The notes beneath the pieces were generated by a model. It was not told the origin of the DNA. It made no database searches and saw only the letters and a program-made list of their open reading frames with translations. This document shows, piece after piece, positions 17,698-25,859 of a stretch of 64,000 nucleotides of DNA (its first letter is position 1; every line of letters begins with the position of its first letter). The stretch is from NCBI RefSeq assembly GCF_900109855.1, contig NZ_FOBO01000009.1:62001-126000 (forward strand), read 5' to 3'. The stretch is from Roseovarius tolerans (GTDB taxonomy: Bacteria; Pseudomonadota; Alphaproteobacteria; Rhodobacterales; Rhodobacteraceae). Position numbers and translations under genes: made by a program.

Positions 17698-18423
17698 ATG
17701 AAAACGGCAAAGATCAGGCTTTATGTAGAGCACCCCTTGGGGCAAGGGCAAACCATTCCTCTGTCGCGCGATCAGGCGCATTACCTCTTCGGCGTGATGC
17801 GTCAGGGGGTGGGTGATGCGGTGCTGCTCTTCAACGGGCGCGACGGTGAATGGCGCGCCGAGGTGGCCGAGGCGGGCAAGCGCAGCGGAACGCTGGTGTG
17901 CGAGGCGCAGACCACCCCGCAACGCGACCCGCCCGACCTGTGGCTGCTGTTTGCCCCGATCAAGAAGGCGCGCACCGATTTCATCGTCGAGAAGGCGGCC
18001 GAGATGGGGGCCGCGCGGATCGTGCCCGTGCAGACCGATTTCACCAATTCCGAGCGCATCCGGCAGGACCGGCTTCAGGCGCACGCGGTCGAGGCGGCGG
18101 AACAATGCGGCGGCACGTTTGTCCCCGAAGTGACCGGCCTGCAAAAGCTCGACACACTGCTCGCCAACTGGCCCGAGGAGCGGCAATTGATGTTCTGCGA
18201 TGAGGCGCTTGCCGGGGCGGGGGCCACCTTGCGCGCGGCGGGTGGCGAGCGTTGGGCGATCCTGATCGGCCCGGAGGGTGGGTTTTCCGAGACCGAGCGC
18301 ACGCGGCTCTCGGCCCTGCCCGCCGCCCATCCCGTCAGCCTCGGCCCGCGCATCCTGCGCGCCGATACCGCCGCCGTCGCCGCCCTGACGGTCTGGCAAC
18401 AGGCGCTCGGAGACTGGGCATGA
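17698..18423 (+). CDS. rsmE: 16S rRNA (uracil1498-N3)-methyltransferase
   Basis: A SPOUT-class enzyme, 241 aa, that methylates U1498 in 16S rRNA. The N-terminal PUA-like part has LSRDQAHYLFGVMRQGVGD. The trefoil-knot part has FAPIKKARTDFIVEKAAEMGA, LIGPEGGFSETE and LGPRILRADTAAVAAL, all signature elements. The start is the ATG at 17698 directly after the divergent ubiA start. The stop overlaps the following membrane-protein gene by 4 bp (ATGA). Confidence 0.94.
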   Translation: MKTAKIRLYVEHPLGQGQTIPLSRDQAHYLFGVMRQGVGDAVLLFNGRDGEWRAEVAEAGKRSGTLVCEAQTTPQRDPPDLWLLFAPIKKARTDFIVEKAAEMGAARIVPVQTDFTNSERIRQDRLQAHAVEAAEQCGGTFVPEVTGLQKLDTLLANWPEERQLMFCDEALAGAGATLRAAGGERWAILIGPEGGFSETERTRLSALPAAHPVSLGPRILRADTAAVAALTVWQQALGDWA

Positions 18424-18947
18424 GCTTTGTGCGTCCGCAAGCGCGCGCCGCCCTCTGGCGCTGGCGCGAGGTGCTGACCGGCACCGGGCTGGCCGTGCTT
18501 GGCCTGTGGTGGACGCTTGGCACCGGCGGGCTGCTGCACTGGTTGGGTTATGTCCTGTTGATCGCGGCGGGCGCGATGTTGATGATCGGCGTGCAGCGCG
18601 CACGCTTTCGTGGCGGCGCGGGCGGCCCGGGCGTGGTGCGCGTGGATGAGGGCCAGGTCGCCTATTTCGGGCCCCTAACCGGCGGCGTCGTGGCGATCCG
18701 CGATCTCGACCGGCTCACGCTCGACCCCTCGGGCCAGCCCGCACATTGGGTGCTCAGCCAGCCGCAGGCCCCCGATCTGCACATCCCCGTGAATGCCGAA
18801 GGGGCCGAGGCGCTGTTTGATGCCTTCGCCACCCTGCCCGGCCTGCGCACCGAGCATATGCTGACCCAGATGCACCGCCTGCCCGATCACCCGACAGTGA
18901 TCTGGCAACGGCGCGCGCCTGTCACTTCATCCTTCCGGCTGCATTGA
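18420..18947 (+). CDS. Hypothetical two-TM membrane protein
   Basis: 175 residues: a basic N-terminus, two hydrophobic helices (about residues 20-40 and 42-60), then a soluble C-terminal domain with PH-like beta-strand spacing. I do not recognise the family firmly. It starts at the ATGA overlap with rsmE, so it is translated with it, and the glutamate-cysteine ligase gene follows after 68 bp. Confidence 0.75.
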   Translation: MSFVRPQARAALWRWREVLTGTGLAVLGLWWTLGTGGLLHWLGYVLLIAAGAMLMIGVQRARFRGGAGGPGVVRVDEGQVAYFGPLTGGVVAIRDLDRLTLDPSGQPAHWVLSQPQAPDLHIPVNAEGAEALFDAFATLPGLRTEHMLTQMHRLPDHPTVIWQRRAPVTSSFRLH

Positions 18948-19015
18948 CACCGCTCGCGATTGCCGCCAACTGTGACCCCCGACAACAGATGCGCAGAGCT
19001 TCAGGAGGCCCGACC

Positions 19016-20386
19016 ATGTCCATCCCTCAATCCGGCGGCGGGCCGATTGAACGCCATGACCAGCTTGCCGAATACATGGCAAGCGGCTGCAAACCCAAGG
19101 CCGATTGGCGCATCGGCACCGAGCACGAGAAATTCGGTTATTGCAAGGACACGCTCCTTCCCATCCCCTATGACGGCGAACGCAGCGTGCTTGCCGTGCT
19201 CGAAGGGCTGCGCGACGGACATGGCTGGGCCCCTGTCGAAGAGGCTGGCAAGCTCATCGGGCTGGAAAAGGACGGGGCCAATGTCTCGCTGGAGCCGGGC
19301 GGGCAACTGGAACTCAGTGGCGCGCCGCTGGAGAATATCCACCAGACCTGCGACGAGGTGAACGTGCATCTCGCCGAGGTGAAGGACGTGGCCGACAAGG
19401 TAGGCGTCGGCTTTATCGGGCTGGGTGCCGCGCCCGTCTGGACGCATGACCAGATGCCGATGATGCCCAAGGGCCGTTACAAGCTGATGGACAGCTACAT
19501 GCAAAAGGTCGGCACCATGGGTCAGACCATGATGCGCCGCACCTGCACGGTGCAGGTCAATCTCGATTTCTCGACCGAAGCGGACATGGTTCAGAAATTC
19601 CGCGTGGCGCTCGCCCTGCAACCGGTCGCGACCGCGCTTTTCGCCAATTCCCCGTTTCTGGAAGGCAAGCCCAACGGCCACAAGTCCTGGCGCGCGCGGG
19701 TCTGGCGCGATCTCGATGCCGACCGCACCGGCATGTTGCCGTTTGTCTTTGACGAGGGGTTCGGGTTCGAGGCCTATGCCGATTACGCGCTCGATGTGCC
19801 GATGTATTTTGTCTATCGCGACGGGCAGTATATCGACGCTTTGGGGCAGTCCTTCCGCGATTTCCTGAAGGGCGAACTGCCCGCCCTGCCCGGCGAAAAG
19901 CCCACGCTCAGTGATTGGGCCGATCACCTCACCACCATTTTCCCCGAGGCGCGGATCAAGAAATTCATGGAGATGCGTGGTGCAGACGGCGGGCCGTGGC
20001 GCAGGCTCTGTGCGCTGCCCGCGTTCTGGGTCGGGCTGATGTATGACCAATCCGCACTCGATGCCGCATGGGATATTGCCAAGGGCTGGGATGCGGAAAC
20101 TCGCGAGGGCCTGCGGGTCGCGGCGAGCGTCGACGGGCTTCAGGCCAAGGTGAACGGGGTCGACATGCACGCTCTGGCGCGCGAGGTGCTCGACATCTCC
20201 GAAGCCGGGCTCAAGGCCCGCGGCTGCGCAGGCGGCGGCGGCATGATCCCCGACGAGACGCATTTCCTCAACGCCCTGCGCGAGAGCGTCGATTCAGGAA
20301 AAACCCCCGCCGATGAGCTGCTGGAACACTATCACGGTGACTGGCAAGGCGATCTGAGCCGCATCTACGCCGAATTCAGCTATTAA
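19016..20386 (+). CDS. gshA: Glutamate-cysteine ligase (plant/alphaproteobacterial type)
   Basis: The ATP-dependent first step of glutathione synthesis. At 456 aa it is the usual length of the class 2/3 (plant-like) ligase. Motifs: IGTEHEKFGY near the N-terminus, ANVSLEPGGQLELSG, and RRTCTVQVNLDFSTEADM. AGGVGG-like glycines appear as CAGGGGMIPDETHFL at the end. The start at 19016 is preceded by AGGAGG at good spacing; an upstream in-frame ATG at 18944 overlaps the previous gene and is rejected. Confidence 0.95.
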   Translation: MSIPQSGGGPIERHDQLAEYMASGCKPKADWRIGTEHEKFGYCKDTLLPIPYDGERSVLAVLEGLRDGHGWAPVEEAGKLIGLEKDGANVSLEPGGQLELSGAPLENIHQTCDEVNVHLAEVKDVADKVGVGFIGLGAAPVWTHDQMPMMPKGRYKLMDSYMQKVGTMGQTMMRRTCTVQVNLDFSTEADMVQKFRVALALQPVATALFANSPFLEGKPNGHKSWRARVWRDLDADRTGMLPFVFDEGFGFEAYADYALDVPMYFVYRDGQYIDALGQSFRDFLKGELPALPGEKPTLSDWADHLTTIFPEARIKKFMEMRGADGGPWRRLCALPAFWVGLMYDQSALDAAWDIAKGWDAETREGLRVAASVDGLQAKVNGVDMHALAREVLDISEAGLKARGCAGGGGMIPDETHFLNALRESVDSGKTPADELLEHYHGDWQGDLSRIYAEFSY

Positions 20387-20592
20387 GGCTGCCTGTGACA
20401 CCCCGTCGCAGCGCGGGTCGCTCTGCGGGTTCGGGATATTTTTGCAAATCGGGCCGAATTGCGTCGAATTTTGGCGCATATGGCGCGAGAAAGCGCGGAT
20501 TCCGGGAAAATTGAAATCCTAACCTCTGGTAGAGTGATTCACCGGGTCAATTGAACCGCACCCGGAAAAGCAACCAACGAGGGAATATCATC

Positions 20593-21027
20593 ATGTCTGG
20601 AAAATTCGTCGTCGGCTACGACGGCAGCGTGTCGGCGCGGCGCGCATTGGAATTCGCGGTGGACCGTGCCCGCGCTCAGGGCGGCACCATCGTGCTGACC
20701 CATGTGCTCGAATGGTCGCCGTATTCCTTTCTCACGCCGCAGGAACTGGAAGAGCGCCACGCCCGCCGCAAGGACGAAATGACCCGCGCGGAAAAGGCGA
20801 TCATGACCACGGTCAAGGCGGAACTCGACGATGCCGGGCTCCCCAACGAGGTGGTGATCCGCTACGGCAACACCGCTGAAATCCTCGGGCGGGTCGCCAA
20901 GGAGCACAACGCCGTGCAGATCGTCATCGGTCGTGACGGGCAATCGGCGCTTGGCGCGCGGGTTTTCGGCTCGGTCGCGGGCGCGCTCGTCCAGACGGCA
21001 CCGGTGCCCTGCACCATCGTGCCGTGA
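20593..21027 (+). CDS. Universal stress protein (UspA family)
   Basis: A 144-aa single-domain stress protein. The ATP-binding signature is IVIGRDGQSALGARVFGSVAGALVQTAPVPCTIVP, matching G-2x-G-9x-G-S/T, and the N-terminus is VVGYDGSVSARRALEFAV. It probably binds ATP and dimerises. The start at 20593 follows GAGGG. The 206-bp gap from gshA has no recognised element. An AGCS symporter follows 29 bp later. Confidence 0.9.
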   Translation: MSGKFVVGYDGSVSARRALEFAVDRARAQGGTIVLTHVLEWSPYSFLTPQELEERHARRKDEMTRAEKAIMTTVKAELDDAGLPNEVVIRYGNTAEILGRVAKEHNAVQIVIGRDGQSALGARVFGSVAGALVQTAPVPCTIVP

Positions 21028-21056
21028 CAGAACAACAAGAACAGGGATTACAACAG

Positions 21057-22610
21057 ATGTATCGAAACGCATTTCCCGCGGCCCTCGCCGCGGCGGGGCT
21101 CGCGCTGATGAGCGCGCCTGCCTTCGCACAAGAGCAGGTGGCCTCGCTTGACGACAAGGTCAACCAGATCTTCGCCAGTTCCACGGGCTGGTTCGTCAGC
21201 CTGATCTTCTCCAACTTTCCGGGCACCAATTTCCCCTGGATCGTGGCCTGGCTGGTGGTCGGTGCCACGGTCTTTACGCTCTATTTCGGCTTTATCCAGT
21301 TCCGCGCCGTGGGCCATTCCATCGCGCTGGTGAAGGGCGATTATTCCGATCCCAACGACGCCGGTGAGGTCAGCCACTTTCAGGCGCTTGCCACGGCGCT
21401 GTCGGGCACGGTGGGCCTGGGCAATATCGCGGGCGTCGCGGTCGCCGTGGGCATTGGCGGGCCGGGGGCCACGTTCTGGATGATCCTCGCTGGCCTGATG
21501 GGCATGGCGTCGAAATTCACCGAATGCACATTGGGCGTGAAATACCGTAACGAGTATCCCGATGGCCGCGTCTCGGGCGGGCCGATGTATTACCTCACCA
21601 AGGGTTTTGCAGAACGCGGCCTGCCCGGCGGCAAGATCCTCGCCGTGCTGTTCTCGATCTTCTGTATCCTAGGTGCGCTTGGTGGCGGCAACATGTTCCA
21701 GGCCAACCAGGCGCATCAGCAGATTTCGGGCATCGTTGGCGACTATCCGGGCTGGATCACCGGGGTCATCTTCGCCGGTGTGGTCTTCGCGGTGATCGTG
21801 GGCGGTCTCAAATCCATCGCCAAGGTGACCGAGAAAGTGGTGCCGTTCATGGGCATTGTCTATGTCGGCACGGCGTTGATCATCATCGTGATGAACGCCG
21901 ATCAGATCGGCTGGGCCTTCGGCCAGATCTTCGAGGGGGCCTTTACCGGGCTCGGCGTCGCGGGCGGCATGGTGGGCGCGCTCATCCAGGGCTTCAAGCG
22001 GGCGGCGTTTTCGAACGAGGCGGGCGTCGGCTCGGCGGCCATCGCCCACTCGGCGGTGCGCACCAAGGAGCCGATCACCGAAGGGTTCGTGTCTCTGCTG
22101 GAGCCCTTCATCGACACGGTCGTTGTCTGCACCATGACGGCGCTGGTGATCATCATCACCGGTCAGCTCATGACCGATCCCGAGACCGGGCTCTACCTTG
22201 TCGGCGACAACGGCATGATCCAGACGATGGACGGCAGTTCGGGCGTCAGCTTGACCTCCGCCGCCTTCGGCAGCTCGATCAGCTGGTTCCCCTATATCTT
22301 GGCGCTCGCCGTGGTGCTCTTCGCCTTCTCGACGATGATCAGCTGGTCCTATTACGGCCTCAAGGCCTGGACCTACCTCTTCGGCGAGGGTGAAACCAAG
22401 GAACTGGTGTTCAAGATCATCTTCTGCATCTTCGTCGTGATCGGCGCGGCCGCCAATCTCGGCCCGGTGATCGACTTCTCGGATGCGGCGATCTTTGCCA
22501 TGGCGGTGGTGAATATCATCGGCCTCTACTTCCTGATGCCGATCGTCAAACGTGAGCTCAACAGCTACACGAGCCGCCTGAAATCAGGGGAAATCAAGAA
22601 GTTCGAGTAA
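21057..22610 (+). CDS. Alanine/glycine:cation symporter (AGCS family)
   Basis: A sodium- or proton-coupled amino-acid importer, 517 aa with about eleven TM helices. Diagnostic segments include ALSGTVGLGNIAGVAVAVG, GAGFSNE-type FKRAAFSNEAGVGSAAIAHS, and WSYYGLKAWTYLFG. Unlike most AGCS proteins it begins with a signal-peptide-like stretch (AGLALMSAPAFAQE) before a 30-residue periplasmic segment; I have the impression this N-terminus occurs in other roseobacter homologues. It is the probable operon partner of the UspA gene. Confidence 0.9.
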   Translation: MYRNAFPAALAAAGLALMSAPAFAQEQVASLDDKVNQIFASSTGWFVSLIFSNFPGTNFPWIVAWLVVGATVFTLYFGFIQFRAVGHSIALVKGDYSDPNDAGEVSHFQALATALSGTVGLGNIAGVAVAVGIGGPGATFWMILAGLMGMASKFTECTLGVKYRNEYPDGRVSGGPMYYLTKGFAERGLPGGKILAVLFSIFCILGALGGGNMFQANQAHQQISGIVGDYPGWITGVIFAGVVFAVIVGGLKSIAKVTEKVVPFMGIVYVGTALIIIVMNADQIGWAFGQIFEGAFTGLGVAGGMVGALIQGFKRAAFSNEAGVGSAAIAHSAVRTKEPITEGFVSLLEPFIDTVVVCTMTALVIIITGQLMTDPETGLYLVGDNGMIQTMDGSSGVSLTSAAFGSSISWFPYILALAVVLFAFSTMISWSYYGLKAWTYLFGEGETKELVFKIIFCIFVVIGAAANLGPVIDFSDAAIFAMAVVNIIGLYFLMPIVKRELNSYTSRLKSGEIKKFE

Positions 22611-22635
22611 CCCTCGCATCTTGCAAACCCGCGAA

Positions 22636-22669
22636 GGGGCCATCGGGAAACCGGTGGCCCCTTTCATTT
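22636..22669 (+). terminator. Rho-independent terminator of the AGCS gene
   Basis: An 11-bp stem with one mismatch (GGGGCCATCGG 22636-22646 with CCGGTGGCCCC 22651-22661), a GAAA tetraloop and the tail TTTCATTT, 26 bp after the stop. Confidence 0.85.
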
Positions 22670-22724
22670 GCGACAGGGAACACATAGCTTTGCCTGAGTA
22701 AAACAACGCAAAGGAGGATCGGAT

Positions 22725-23009
22725 ATGGACAAAGAGACATATCAGCAAAAACTGCAGGCCCAGCTCGATCAGTGGAAAGCCGAGATCGACAAGCTGCAGG
22801 CACAGTCGCGCGAAGCGTCCGCCGACATGCAGGCCAAGTATCAGGAGCAAATCAAGGACCTGCGCGAAAGGCGTAGTGAGATGGAGGCCGAGTATGACAA
22901 GATACAGGCCGCCAGCACCGAGGCGTGGAAGGACTTCAAGACTGGTGCCGATCAGGCCTGGGAGAACATGTCGAATGCAATGAAATCGGCGTGGAGCCGG
23001 TTTGGCTGA
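22725..23009 (+). CDS. Small soluble coiled-coil protein
   Basis: 94 residues, almost entirely helical and charged (LQAQLDQWKAEIDKLQAQ, then KYQEQIKDLRERRSEME), with Trp residues at 17, 67, 78 and 89. It resembles short stress-related coiled-coil proteins of unknown function. AAAGGAGG precedes the ATG at good spacing, so it is well expressed if transcribed. The stop codon lies inside the first palindrome of the hairpin cluster at 23005-23077. Confidence 0.78.
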   Translation: MDKETYQQKLQAQLDQWKAEIDKLQAQSREASADMQAKYQEQIKDLRERRSEMEAEYDKIQAASTEAWKDFKTGADQAWENMSNAMKSAWSRFG

Positions 23010-23077
23010 GCCTTGCAAGGCTCAGCGCGCAGGCGCTTTTCAAAGCGCTTGCGCCAAGCCGTTTGAAACGGCTTGGC
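23005..23077. repeat. Triple-hairpin cluster at a convergent gene end (copy 1)
   Basis: Three abutting palindromes. 23005-23026 is a perfect 22-bp palindrome with half GCTGAGCCTTG. 23027-23054 is a 28-bp near-palindrome with half GCGCAGGCGCTTTT. 23053-23077 is a 25-bp palindrome with half GCCAAGCCGTTT. The last two share a TTT..AAA centre. They lie between the coiled-coil gene and the converging aminotransferase and can act as a bidirectional terminator. Related clusters are at 42387-42455 and 42484-42551. Confidence 0.75.
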
Positions 23078-23084
23078 CTGTCGC

Positions 23085-24434
23085 TCAGGCCGCTGCAAAC
23101 CCTGCATCGAGCGAAGCGAGGATCACATCGACCTCTGCCTCAGAGATCACCAGAGGCGGCGACATCAGCACGTTATGCGCGCCAAGCCGCACCATGGTCC
23201 CCGCCTCATAGGTTGCTTGATGCACGCGCTTCATGGTCTCGGCATCCATCGGCGTCTTCTTCGCGCGGTTGCTGACCAGTTCGATCCCGGTCATGAGGCC
23301 ATGCCCACCCCGCACATCGCCGATGATGTCGTATTTCTCGGCCAGCTTGCAGACACCGTCATAAAGCTGCGTGCCGCGCGCCGCGGCGTTGGTCTTGGTG
23401 TCCAGCCGCAGCGTCTCTGACAGGCAGGCCACCACCGCCGCAGCCCCGACGGGATGCGCCGAATAGGTGTAGCCGGTCCAGATGCTGCCCTCGGGACCCG
23501 CGTTCTCGAACACATCCGCCACCTTGTCGCCCAGCAAAACGCCACCCACGGGAAAGTAGCCCGAGGTGATGCCCTTGGCGATGGTCATCATGTCGGGCTG
23601 CACGCCCCAATGCCGTGCGCCGGTCCAGTCGCCGGTGCGGCCAAAGCCGGTGATCACCTCGTCGGAGATCATCAGGATGCCGTAGCGGTCGCAGATCTCG
23701 CGCATGTGCTTCATAAAGCTCGCATCCGGCACGATCACCCCGCCCGCGCCCTGTATCGGCTCCATGATGAAGGCGGCGATGGTGCTGGGATCCTGAAACT
23801 CGATCTCGTCGACCATCGCGGCGGCGATCTTTTCAGCCAGTTTGACGGGGTCACTCTCGTCAAAGGGGTTGCGATAGGTATAGGGGCTGGGCAGGTGGAA
23901 ACAGCCCGGCAGTAGCGGCTCATAGGTGATGCGGAAACGGTTGTTGCCGTTGACGCTCGCGCCGCCCCAATGGGTGCCGTGATAGCCCTTCTTGAGGCTG
24001 AGGAACTTGGTGCGTGTCGGCTCATTGCGCAGGCGGTGATACTGTCGCGCCATGCGCAGCGCCGTGTCCACGCTATCGGACCCGCCCGAGGTAAAGAAGA
24101 CACGGGTCATCCCGTCCTCGGCAAAGAACTCCTGCACCGCATAGGACGCCTCGATCGCCGCCGGATTGGTGGTTCCGGCAAAGGCCGAGTAATAGGGCAA
24201 CTGCCAAAGCTGATCGGAAATCGCCTGTTTCACCGCGTCGTTGGAATAGCCGAGGTTGACGCACCAAAGCCCGCCAACCGCATCCACCGGATCATGCCCG
24301 TCGATATCGGTGATCCGCACGCCCTCGGCCCCCTTGATGATCTTGGGTGCGTTGGCCTGCTGCTCGCCGGGATGGCCCATCGGGTGCCACAGGTGGCGGG
24401 CGTTCATTTCACGCAGGAAGTTGTCGTCTTTCAT
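23085..24434 (-). CDS. Class III (omega-type) PLP aminotransferase
   Basis: A 449-aa fold-type I transaminase of the acetylornithine/omega-amino-acid group. The segment ISDEVITGFGRTG holds the PLP-ring Asp, and TIAKGITSGYFPVGGVLL carries the Schiff-base lysine. SGGSDSVDTALRMARQY is the phosphate-binding part. Members transfer amino groups from diamines, taurine or beta-alanine to pyruvate; the substrate cannot be fixed here. The start is ATG 24434 (MKDDNFLREMNARHLWHPM), since the family begins near the RHLWHP motif. Monocistronic. Confidence 0.88.
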   Translation of the reverse strand: MKDDNFLREMNARHLWHPMGHPGEQQANAPKIIKGAEGVRITDIDGHDPVDAVGGLWCVNLGYSNDAVKQAISDQLWQLPYYSAFAGTTNPAAIEASYAVQEFFAEDGMTRVFFTSGGSDSVDTALRMARQYHRLRNEPTRTKFLSLKKGYHGTHWGGASVNGNNRFRITYEPLLPGCFHLPSPYTYRNPFDESDPVKLAEKIAAAMVDEIEFQDPSTIAAFIMEPIQGAGGVIVPDASFMKHMREICDRYGILMISDEVITGFGRTGDWTGARHWGVQPDMMTIAKGITSGYFPVGGVLLGDKVADVFENAGPEGSIWTGYTYSAHPVGAAAVVACLSETLRLDTKTNAAARGTQLYDGVCKLAEKYDIIGDVRGGHGLMTGIELVSNRAKKTPMDAETMKRVHQATYEAGTMVRLGAHNVLMSPPLVISEAEVDVILASLDAGFAAA

Positions 24435-24545
24435 GGAGGGCCTCCGGGCAGCCTTGAGGAATTTGATCAAATCCTGCCACCACGGCCCGGCACTGTCCAG
24501 AGGCATATCGCCGGGCCACGCGAGGGTCGCCCGGCTATTGCAAGG

Positions 24546-25859
24546 TCAGTTCACCTGCTCGTCGAGCCCCTCGGGCTGGCCAACCACCACAAAGGTCAGC
24601 GCCTCGGGGTCAAGCCGCTCGCGCGCGACGCGGTTGATCTGTTCCAGGGTCACGGCATTCACCATGTCATTGCGATTGGCGATATAATCGAGCGGCAAGC
24701 CGTCCATCTGCATGCCAACGGCAATCGACGCAATCGGGCCGTTGCCCTCGAACCGCAGCGGAAACGCGCCAGTCAGGTAGGTCTTGGCATCCTGCAATTC
24801 CTCTGCGGTCACACCTTCATCGCGGATGCGCGCCCATTGATCGCGAATGACGGAAATCGCCTCGGCGACGCGGTCATTTGCCGACGCGACAGACCCCATC
24901 CAAAGCTGCGCGGCATCCTTGTCCGCGAGGTAGGAATAGACCCCGTAAGTCAGGCCGCGCTTTTCGCGCACCTCGGTCATCAGGCGGCTTTCGAACCCGC
25001 CGCCGCCAAGGATATGGTTGAGCACGAAGGCGGCAAAGAAATCCGGATCGTCGCGATCAACGCCGCGTTGTGCAAAGGCTGCGACGGATTGCGGCGTCTC
25101 GAACGGCACCACCTCGACACCGCCGGGCAGGTTCAGATCGGCCTCGGCGGGCAACGGCGCACCCTCTTGCGGCAAATCACCCAGCAGATCGTCGAGCAAT
25201 GTCGCCAGATCCGCTTCGGTGATGTCCCCGACGGCGCTGATATAGACCTGCTCGCGCGTCAGCCCACGCGCGTGGGCGGCCACGATATCCTCGCGGTTCA
25301 GCGCCTCGACGCTTTCGACCGTGCCTTCCAGCTGGCTGCCATAGGGGTGATCGCCAAAGACCAGCCCGTCAAACGCCTTGCTCATCAGATCGCGCGGATC
25401 GGTCCGCGCCGATCGCAGGCCGGACAGCACCTGCTGGCGCACCCGCTCGAGCGCCTCGGGTGAAAAACTCGGCTCCACAAGGCTCGCGCGCAGCAGGTCG
25501 AGCGCCGCCTCGCGGTTCTCGGTCAGGAACTGCGCGGACACGGCGACCGCATCATCGCTCACGTTATAGCTGAACTTCGCTGCCAGCGCGTCGCGTGCCC
25601 GGGCGAACGCTTGCGCGTCCATGTCAGCCGCACCCTCTTCCAGCAGCCCCACCATCAGGTTGGTGGCCCCGCGCGCGTCCTGGACATCAAGCGAGGCACC
25701 GCCGCGAAACCGCAATTCCAGCGCCACGAACGGGATCGCATGATCCTCGACCAACCAGGCGGTCAGCCCGCCGGGCGTGGTAATCTCCTTGATATCGACC
25801 TCGGCGCGCGCGGGCAGCGCCGCGATCAGCAGGAACAGGCTCAGCAGAATACGGATCAT
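24546..25859 (-). CDS. M16-family peptidase-like protein, catalytically inactive partner
   Basis: 437 aa with a signal peptide (cleavage near ALPARAE). It has the M16 fold, but the zinc motif HxxEH is absent: the equivalent stretch reads GATNLMVGLLEEG. It keeps the M16 C-terminal domain features, including the R/Y segment of EKRGLTYGVYSYLADKD. In other bacteria such a subunit pairs with an active M16 protein. The upstream gene overlaps its start by 4 bp and carries the intact site, so the two most likely form a periplasmic heterodimer. Confidence 0.87.
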   Translation of the reverse strand: MIRILLSLFLLIAALPARAEVDIKEITTPGGLTAWLVEDHAIPFVALELRFRGGASLDVQDARGATNLMVGLLEEGAADMDAQAFARARDALAAKFSYNVSDDAVAVSAQFLTENREAALDLLRASLVEPSFSPEALERVRQQVLSGLRSARTDPRDLMSKAFDGLVFGDHPYGSQLEGTVESVEALNREDIVAAHARGLTREQVYISAVGDITEADLATLLDDLLGDLPQEGAPLPAEADLNLPGGVEVVPFETPQSVAAFAQRGVDRDDPDFFAAFVLNHILGGGGFESRLMTEVREKRGLTYGVYSYLADKDAAQLWMGSVASANDRVAEAISVIRDQWARIRDEGVTAEELQDAKTYLTGAFPLRFEGNGPIASIAVGMQMDGLPLDYIANRNDMVNAVTLEQINRVARERLDPEALTFVVVGQPEGLDEQVN

